In this document: positions 58,301-64,000 of the stretch, in pieces
Layout: each line of letters begins with the position of its first letter
Numbering within the stretch: position 1 is the stretch's first letter
Source of the DNA: Nectonema munidae
Lineage: Eukaryota; Nematomorpha; Nectonematoida; Nectonematidae
NCBI GenBank assembly: GCA_030549495.1
Contig: JAUIRK010000875.1
Span: forward strand, 771,501 to 835,500
Direction: 5' to 3'
Length of the DNA: 64,000 nt
The notes under the pieces: generated by a model
What the model saw: only the letters and a program-made list of their open reading frames with translations
Told to the model about the DNA's origin: nothing
Databases searched by the model: none
Program-made: the position numbers and the translations under genes

Positions 58301-61300
58301 AGTAACTCAAAAGTAATAGTTAATACTCTTAGTTGGTTCAGTTTAAATTCATTACAGATTTATTTCAGCTTTTTTTGATTTTATTCTAAAAAAAATGTAT
58401 AACACACTAATTCTCAACCTTTCTTTCCTATTTTTATATTATTTCAGTGATTTTTTTAAATGGTCGTCTTATTCAGTTTGTATGAATGTATTTTTTCTGA
58501 ATAAAGGTCAATACTAATTTTTGATCACCCTGCTATTTTCCATAAACTCATTTTCAAAATTGATTCCTGTAATACTTTCTTCCCGATTTCAATAACCTTT
58601 ATATACCCATGTAGTCAGCCTCGCCTAGATTTAGAACTGTGTGATAAATTCAGCCATAAATGTTTTACCTCTTGGAGCGATGAGTATTTTCAAACGCAAA
58701 GCTTGACCAATGTGTGCGCGTTTGATGGCCGTGTTCGATTGGTCTACTATCAGCATCCAAATTTCAGCCTTTTCGCCTCCAATTGTTATCATTTTAGAGA
58801 TTTCTAGCATGCTTCATAAATGGAAAAATTATATACTTTTATGCATATGGTGTCTTATGAATTTTGAATAAGTATACTTTCTATTTAATATTGCATCGCT
58901 TCCTCCCCAACTTTTTGTCACTCGGTGTGATTTTTTGATTTTGCCAACCAGTTGGTATGTTTAGTTAATTTATTTATCTATTACTATGCCTTAGTTAGAT
59001 TGCAATGCTTTGAGTTAATCGACTAGATATGTAATTAATATAGTGCAATCACAAATCAATAAATTCGAAATATTTTGTATAAAGTTAATCGAAATTAAAA
59101 AAAAGTTTTCATAATATCAAATTTTGAAAGAGGAAAAATAAAACATAAAAATGCTATTAAATTTTATTTTAAGTTGAACTAGTCAAGCTTCGTTAATCCG
59201 AATCCTTCATGCTTTGAATGCAGGAAAGATAAAAAGATTACGAAATAATAAGCATTTGAAATTTTTGGCAAAAAATTTGAGTTATATTGATATAAAATTT
59301 CATCTATATTATTGTATATTATATTAATCCCGAAAAATTTGAAGGCAAAACATTGTTTTTTCGCATCCTGGATTAATTCATTGTCCGAATAGCTTTTTAA
59401 TGCTCTATTTGCATTAACGAGGATTCACTGTAATTACATTCAAAATCAGAATCTGTAAGTTGAGACAAAAATGAGAAATTTTTATTGTTTAATTTTTTTT
59501 CAAAAAGTCTAAAAAATCTCTTTAGCTTTGTTAGTCTCTTAGTTTGTAGTTGTTAATGAATCTCTGGTTAGTTGGTTATTCCCTTGGTTAATTAATAGAT
59601 AAGCAAACTGATATAATTAGCTTGCAAACTTCAGATTCCATCCCTTTGTGAATGCAGTGCTCATTTCTCAACAAGTGAGAATCATGTGAAAGATATAGGT
59701 GGAAATTTTTTGACATTAAATATAAAGGTTCAACTTGCGACCTTGGCTTAGATGTTGAGCGAGTGTTTTTGGTGTATTTTCGAAGCTTGTTTTTGTTGTC
59801 ATAAATTTTTGCGTATTTGCTGCTGAGCTTTCATAAAAGTGTGCATTATTTAAGGAGGATGAATCTACTTTTTAATCCTGTTGTTAGCTTTGCGCTGAAA
59901 AGAAACACTCTTCAAATTGTGACATTCATGGCGTCTACTCGCTCCTTTTCCAAGATTTCAGTGAATCAACCTGTTGTGGAGCTGGATGGAGATGAAATGA
60001 CACGTGTTATTTGGAAGAGTATTAAAGACATGCTCATTTTTCCCTACCTCAACTTAGAGTGCAAGTACTTTGATCTTAGTCTCCAAAATAGAGAAAAGAC
60101 GGAAGATAAAATAACGCATGAGGCTGCACTAGCAATCAAAAAATACAACGTAGGAATCAAGTGTGCCACCATCACACCCGATGAAGAAAGAGTGAAAGAA
60201 TTTGGCCTTATGCAAATGTGGAAATCACCGAATGGAACAATTCGTAATATCATTGGTGGAACTGTGTTTAGGGAGCCAATCATCTGTGAAAATATTCCTA
60301 GAATTGTTTCTGGCTGGAACAAGCCCATAGTGATTGGCAGACATGCTTTTGGAGACCAGTATCGAGCAACCGACTTCGTTGTGGAGGAACCAGGTTCTCT
60401 TGATATCACTTTCACTCCTTCTAATGCTTCTTCTCCCCCACAAAAGTTCCACGTCTTTGATTTTGATGAAAAGAGCAAAGGAGGAGTAGCACTAGCCATG
60501 TACAACACCGTTCAAAGCATCAAAGATTTCGCCCATTCTTCATTTTCCTACGCCTTGTCCAAAAAATTGCCCTTGTACTTGAGTACGAAAAATACCATTT
60601 TGAAAAAGTATGATGGCTTGTTCAAAGACACTTTCCAAAGTATCTATTTGGAGTGTTATGCAAAAAAATTTGAAGAAGTTGGAATCAGTTACGAGCATCG
60701 CTTGATCGATGATATGGTTGCTTTTGCTTTGAAGTCTTCAGGGGATTTTGTATGGGCATGCAAAAATTATGATGGAGATGTGCAAAGTGACATCGTTGCT
60801 CAAGGATTTGGCTCCCTCGGTCTCATGACATCTGTCCTTGTTTGTCCTGATGGCAAAACTTTGGAGTCTGAAGCTGCTCACGGAACCGTCACGCGACACT
60901 ACAGACAATACCAAAAGGGTTTGCCAACCAGCACTAACCCAATTGCCAGCATTTTTGCTTGGACACGTGGCCTATTGCATCGCGCCAAACTCGATAAAAA
61001 TGACAGATTAGACTTTTTTTGTATTTGCCTTGAAAGAGCTTGCATTCAAACTGTTGAATCTGGAAAAATGACGAAAGATCTCGCTGCGTGCATAAAAGGA
61101 GGAATTGGTAATGTCAAAGATACTGATTTCCTCGACACTATTCAGTTTTTGAAGGAAATAAAAAAGAAGTTAGACTCCGTTTTGAACGTCTAAATTTTAC
61201 TTTTTGAGGTATTCATCATTTTAGATTTTTAAAGGATAACGTTTTTTTAGATGATTTCTTACAATAAATCATATGGAAAACTTTAACTGTTTTAATTATG

Positions 61301-63563
61301 TTAATTGCTTAATTCTAATTTAATACATTTACTATTTTGATCCTTTTTTATTATTGCACGAATAACTTTAGTTCCCGACTTTGAAGGGATATTATAAAAG
61401 GTGAGAAAGAAAAAATATTCTTCAACTTCCTTTAGTCAACTTCCACTTTTACGCCAACTACTTTTTAATTAAAAAAGCTTTTCATTTGATAAATTTGACT
61501 CGTAGTCACTGTCTCTCATGGTAAATTTAAAATTTCAACTTTAAGCCTGTATAATTTTTTTCATAGCTAGTTCGTTTATTAACTGACTAGTTTATTCGGT
61601 TATTTCATTAGTTATTCGTTATAAACTAGTTATTGGTTTTTTCCCATTACTTAAATTAATTGGCGTTTTAATCAGCCAAGGGTGCAATCGTGTCGAGTGA
61701 AATGACCAGAGTAATTAATTTAATTTTATTGTTAAAATTTTTACTTTTCCTCTGTGTACTTTGTAATTTTAGACCACTCTTAGATAATTTTATTCCATCC
61801 ATAATACTGCAACATGCCAAATTCCTGTCATTGATCTTATTCAAAATGGCTTCCATCCCAGATGAATCCAGACCTTTTAATGTTTGTTGCCTTTGAGCAT
61901 GTTTATGTTTTATGATTATGATAAGAGCACCACTTTGCTGCTTGAAATGTGAATAAAGTTTGTACACTACTATTTTCTTTCCTAATGTTTTTCCCATAAC
62001 TAATCTTAGAATAACTGATGTAGGGTGAATCTGATTATTATATCGTCTGAGATATAATCTCGGCGTTTCTAAATTCAATCTTCTTTGGTAGCTAGATCAC
62101 TAAGCATTACTTTAGGTTCAAACATACGCATGCCTTACGCCCGAATCTTAACACGGGGGAAGTTTATTTTAGGGGGTTTGGGAGGGCGGTTAATAGCGTA
62201 AAAATGTATATATCTCAATAGAGCGCACATCCAATCAATAGGCTATCAATAATTTTATGATCGATAAAGTTTGTTTCAAGCCATAATCTATGCCTATCAC
62301 ATATGTCGCCTTGTTTTTAGATATCTGCTCCCATTTTCAATATTTGAATATATTGAATTCTATGCGTTTATTTTCTTTGAATTAAAATATTTTAAAATCA
62401 TTTGATTCAAGGCATTTACATCTTCAACATTTGTTTGAAACTTTACTCTTTTTTATTTCAAACAAAAACCCCTCAGCACTTTACTTATATTAAAATTATT
62501 AATCAAAAAATAATATTAACTTTGTTTTTGTCAAAATAAAATAGACAGATTAAACTTTATCTGATCTTGGATTCATTTCTTTAATTTATCTTATTTATTG
62601 GAAGTTTTTATTGGATTTTCAGTAAAGTAAAAAAGTATAAATATTTGAAACAAGAGATTTTCGATGTTTTCAAAAGGAAATTTCAATGACAACTATAAAA
62701 CTATATATACAGAATTAATTTTCATTATTTTATGTATATTTAATTTACCGCGTTTTATGAAATTTGTAAAATATTTTTCTTCTAATTGTTTTGAACAAGT
62801 TTATAAAACATTTTAGAATTTCATTCTGGTTTGCCTGTATTTTTAAATCAGCCCGCTCCGACAAGTATAGGATTAAGCCATGGACTTTATTTCTTACAAA
62901 GAATAAAAAATGTTTGTAAAAGAAAATTTTTTCCACTAAAAAAATATAAATAATTATATTTGAAGTTAGATTTTTCAAACCTCTTTTGTTAAAATGATAA
63001 AAGAGAACATAAAATTAGAGATTTTTTTATATCCTCTAAGATTCTTCTATAAAGTATCCAGTAGAACCTGGACATCTGACGACTCTATTCTCCAAATTGC
63101 CCAGCTTGCAATCGATATTATATATATATTTAAAAAGTATTGGTTCTTTTTGTCACGTGTTGGCTACGTAATTTCTTTGATTTGATTGGAAATTTTGAAT
63201 AATTTATTTACTTTTAACAAATCAAATTACGCTAAAATCGAAGCAATGACCATTTTTGACTATTCAAATGAACTGTGCAAAACTATTGTTTCTGATTGGC
63301 TAAAATTCAATCATTTTCAACTGTTCTCATATATATATATTGATCTAATATATACGAGAAATGTGAGATAGCGGTATAGCTAACTACCCATTATTAAGCA
63401 CAATAATATATTCTTACTTGACATCGATCGAAACACTGACGCGTCTCGACTCAGTTTGCTCACTAGATCCATAATTACACTTGACTTGATAGCCACGAGC
63501 TTCTTTTGTCACGATTTTCATGTTTGGTTGAATCACAATTACTGTTGAATAGACACCATCTAC
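52199..63563 (-). CDS. ZP-domain protein (cuticlin/apical matrix type), four internal exons
   Basis: Secreted or membrane-anchored matrix protein whose ZP domain polymerises. Exons on the minus strand: 63,563-63,418, 58,811-58,669, 56,264-56,183, 52,349-52,199 (146, 143, 82, 151 nt; 174 codons). Every junction keeps phase: AA/C, G/AA, GG/A. All four donors are GTAAG or GTAAA. Protein order: end of the ZP-N half ([36 protein letters not shown]); linker ([24 protein letters not shown]); ZP-C half ([54 protein letters not shown]). The cysteines of AYNC, TGC, FQC, EIC and GLC match the ZP-C pattern of arthropod and nematode cuticle ZP proteins. The signal peptide and first exons lie beyond 64,000. 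The last cysteine, cleavage site and membrane anchor were not securely found below 52,199. IDH2 lies antisense in the first intron. Confidence 0.9.
52370..52670. mobile_element. hAT MITE in a ZP-gene intron, perfect 8-bp duplication
   Basis: 301 bp with ends CAGGGATTGACAAAC and, inverted, CAGGCGTCGGCAAAG. It is flanked by identical ATTTAAAT (52,362-52,369 and 52,671-52,678). Both ends carry GACCCC motifs. Non-coding. Confidence 0.9.
54791..55080. mobile_element. hAT MITE in a ZP-gene intron, perfect 8-bp duplication
   Basis: 290 bp with ends CAGGAATGTCCAAC and, inverted, CAGGGGTGTCCAAC. It is flanked by identical CTCTAGTA (54,783-54,790 and 55,081-55,088). GGGCCG-rich subterminal DNA on both sides is unlike its AT-rich centre. 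Confidence 0.9.
56183..56264 (-). CDS. ZP gene exon: start of ZP-C half
   Basis: Acceptor TTCTATTTTTAG, donor ACTGG/GTAAGAAG. Encodes [20 protein letters not shown] then LLTDDTG, the best-conserved ZP-C block (family YGIFARSCVA ... DDxGC). Confidence 0.85.
58121..58266 (-). mobile_element. tRNA-derived SINE, family A, copy 6
   Basis: Most complete copy: GGTAAAGGTACCGTGG tail at the left, then TTTTCATTGAGGAGGCAC, and on the minus strand GGGGGCGTGAGAAAG, TTGGTTAGATGCTCGG and the B box TTGGGTTCGATCCCGC. It lies in a ZP-gene intron in the same orientation as the gene. Confidence 0.8.
58669..58811 (-). CDS. ZP gene exon: inter-domain linker
   Basis: Donor AGAG/GTAAAAC. The acceptor ATTTATGAAG/C is chosen because it alone restores phase from the previous exon. 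Reads [20 protein letters not shown] and on to [14 protein letters not shown]; the IGQ-L-L core is the usual start of the ZP-C half. Confidence 0.8.
59180..59430. mobile_element. pogo/Tigger-like MITE
   Basis: About 250 bp with ends TAGTCAAGCTTCGTTAAT and, inverted, CAGTGAATCCTCGTTAAT (14 of 18 matching), close to the CAGT...CCTCGTTAAT terminus of pogo-type elements. TA follows the right end. The left TA is not clear. It lies 430 bp upstream of the IDH2 ATG. Confidence 0.55.
59859..61193 (+). CDS. IDH2: NADP-dependent isocitrate dehydrogenase, mitochondrial type, intronless
   Basis: Oxidatively decarboxylates isocitrate to 2-oxoglutarate with NADP+, supplying mitochondrial NADPH. The protein has 444 residues from the first ATG in frame. 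Residues 1-30 ([16 protein letters not shown]...) are basic and amphipathic without acidic residues, as in a mitochondrial presequence; there is no C-terminal SKL-type peroxisomal signal. Conserved blocks: [47 protein letters not shown] then [28 protein letters not shown] with the metal-binding Asp pair, [18 protein letters not shown], and [10 protein letters not shown] for NADP binding. Length and order match IDH2. One change stands out: the usual GRHAHGDQY reads GRHAFGDQY, with Phe at residue 164. The gene has no intron and lies antisense inside a ZP-gene intron, which suggests a retrocopy that became functional; no poly(A) scar or target duplication is visible. The frame stays open 14 codons upstream of the ATG. 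Confidence 0.95.
   Translation: MNLLFNPVVSFALKRNTLQIVTFMASTRSFSKISVNQPVVELDGDEMTRVIWKSIKDMLIFPYLNLECKYFDLSLQNREKTEDKITHEAALAIKKYNVGIKCATITPDEERVKEFGLMQMWKSPNGTIRNIIGGTVFREPIICENIPRIVSGWNKPIVIGRHAFGDQYRATDFVVEEPGSLDITFTPSNASSPPQKFHVFDFDEKSKGGVALAMYNTVQSIKDFAHSSFSYALSKKLPLYLSTKNTILKKYDGLFKDTFQSIYLECYAKKFEEVGISYEHRLIDDMVAFALKSSGDFVWACKNYDGDVQSDIVAQGFGSLGLMTSVLVCPDGKTLESEAAHGTVTRHYRQYQKGLPTSTNPIASIFAWTRGLLHRAKLDKNDRLDFFCICLERACIQTVESGKMTKDLAACIKGGIGNVKDTDFLDTIQFLKEIKKKLDSVLNV
61263..61268 (+). promoter_or_regulatory. Poly(A) signal of IDH2
   Basis: AATAAA 70 nt past the stop codon, at a normal distance for a short 3' untranslated region. Confidence 0.7.
61270..63417. other. Rest of the ZP-gene intron
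   Basis: A+T-rich intronic DNA. A 136-codon open minus-strand stretch (61,668-62,078) is the only long frame. It is not recognised and was rejected as a ZP exon. Confidence 0.5.
63418..63563 (-). CDS. ZP gene exon: end of ZP-N half
   Basis: Acceptor CTTCTTTTAG, donor CAA/GTAAGAA. Encodes 48 codons plus two bases, from VDGVYSTV to VSIDV. The motif [12 protein letters not shown] matches the last ZP-N cysteine region of cuticlin-like proteins. Confidence 0.85.
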
Positions 63564-63707
63564 CTAAAAGAAGTTCCGTGTCATTATATTCCTTCAAATG
63601 ATGCTGTCTTTTATGCAAGATGTTTCAGAATTTTTCTTATAGTTAGTGAAAACCTCTGAAAAATGAACACTTCATTAAGTCACAATTTATCTCTCTAAAG
63701 TCCAAAA

Positions 63708-63982
63708 CACGGGTCATCAAACTTCTTGAAGCGGGACGGAATATTGAAAAGTTAAAAAACACTGACATTATGAAATTCCTATTTATACTTGTTTAAAACA
63801 AAATAAAGCAAACTTTTCGATGTTTTCCTTTTGGATGTGACAACGTTGATACACTAAGGATACATAAAAATTGGGAATGAACACAATATATTTCAAAATA
63901 CTTATTTTGTAACATCTATCAATATCAAAATGTAGCTGGGTCAGATAATCTTACTCCGCCGGCCGTAGTTTGTTGACCCGTG
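63708..63982. mobile_element. hAT-like MITE in the 5'-most ZP intron of the window
   Basis: 275 bp with ends CACGGGTCATCAAACT and, inverted, CACGGGTCAACAAACTACGG (15 of 16 over the shared part). Flanks GTCCAAAA and GTCTAAGC match at 5 of 8, so the duplication is weak. There is a GC-rich CCGCCGGCCG just inside the right end. Confidence 0.7.
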
Positions 63983-64000
63983 GTCTAAGCACATGTAAGC

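Noticed and set aside
59817-59858. Upstream extension of the IDH2 frame
   Set aside because: It begins with TTG, not ATG; the first ATG at 59,859 already gives a good presequence.
60044-60508. 154-codon minus-strand open frame
   Set aside because: Antisense shadow of the well-conserved IDH2 coding sequence.
61668-62078. 136-codon minus-strand open frame after an AATTTAG acceptor, first read as the ZP linker exon
   Set aside because: Its phase fits neither neighbour, while the exon at 58,669-58,811 fits both and has the IGQ-L-L linker core. The rest of the peptide is unrecognised.
1-64000. CRISPR array or prokaryotic operon
   Set aside because: The tandem arrays have no constant repeat with unique spacers, and the genes are eukaryotic with introns and poly(A) signals.

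Overview
The window is about 70% A+T. It looks like a metazoan chromosome, most likely arthropod (inference). It holds a spliced zona pellucida (ZP)-domain gene of the cuticle/apical-matrix type, a Golgi polypeptide GalNAc-transferase and a mitochondrial NADP isocitrate dehydrogenase, set in a dense field of hAT transposons, hAT MITEs, LINE fragments and tRNA-derived SINEs. A parasitic crustacean or similar AT-rich arthropod would fit, but the sequence does not name the species.

Layout. 1-13.9 kb is repeats: a ZMYM1-like hAT remnant (1.8-2.8 kb), a 5'-truncated LINE with reverse transcriptase, RNase H and a CCHC knuckle on the minus strand (4.1-6.1 kb), an array of about 70-bp monomers in higher-order units (9.2-10.4 kb), a second LINE fragment (11.4-12.2 kb) and a decayed hAT (12.8-13.9 kb). 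The GalNAc-transferase lies intronless on the minus strand at 20.0-21.8 kb. From 22.3 to 29.9 kb is a transposon cluster. It includes a BED-finger hAT carrying a nested MITE and a structurally complete DNA transposon at 26,812-28,785, with CACTG termini, a TTA target duplication and a GC-richer transposase-like gene of a family I know only as uncharacterised. From 36 to 45 kb are paired SINEs forming a palindrome, another hAT remnant, an array of about 150-bp repeats and an unclassified element with an OTU-protease-like fragment.

52-64 kb is the most gene-like part. Four exons on the minus strand (63,418-63,563; 58,669-58,811; 56,183-56,264; 52,199-52,349) join in phase to encode 174 codons of one ZP domain. 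The gene continues 5' beyond the window. The intronless IDH2-type gene (ATG 59,859 to stop 61,193, plus strand) lies wholly within the 4.6-kb intron between the first two of these exons, so it is a nested antisense gene. The same introns carry several MITEs and a SINE; one MITE ends about 20 bp from a splice acceptor.

The host genes do not form an operon. Their products act in different places: extracellular matrix (ZP), Golgi O-glycosylation (GalNAc-T) and mitochondrial NADPH supply (IDH2). Everything else supported here is mobile or repetitive DNA, most of it inactive.
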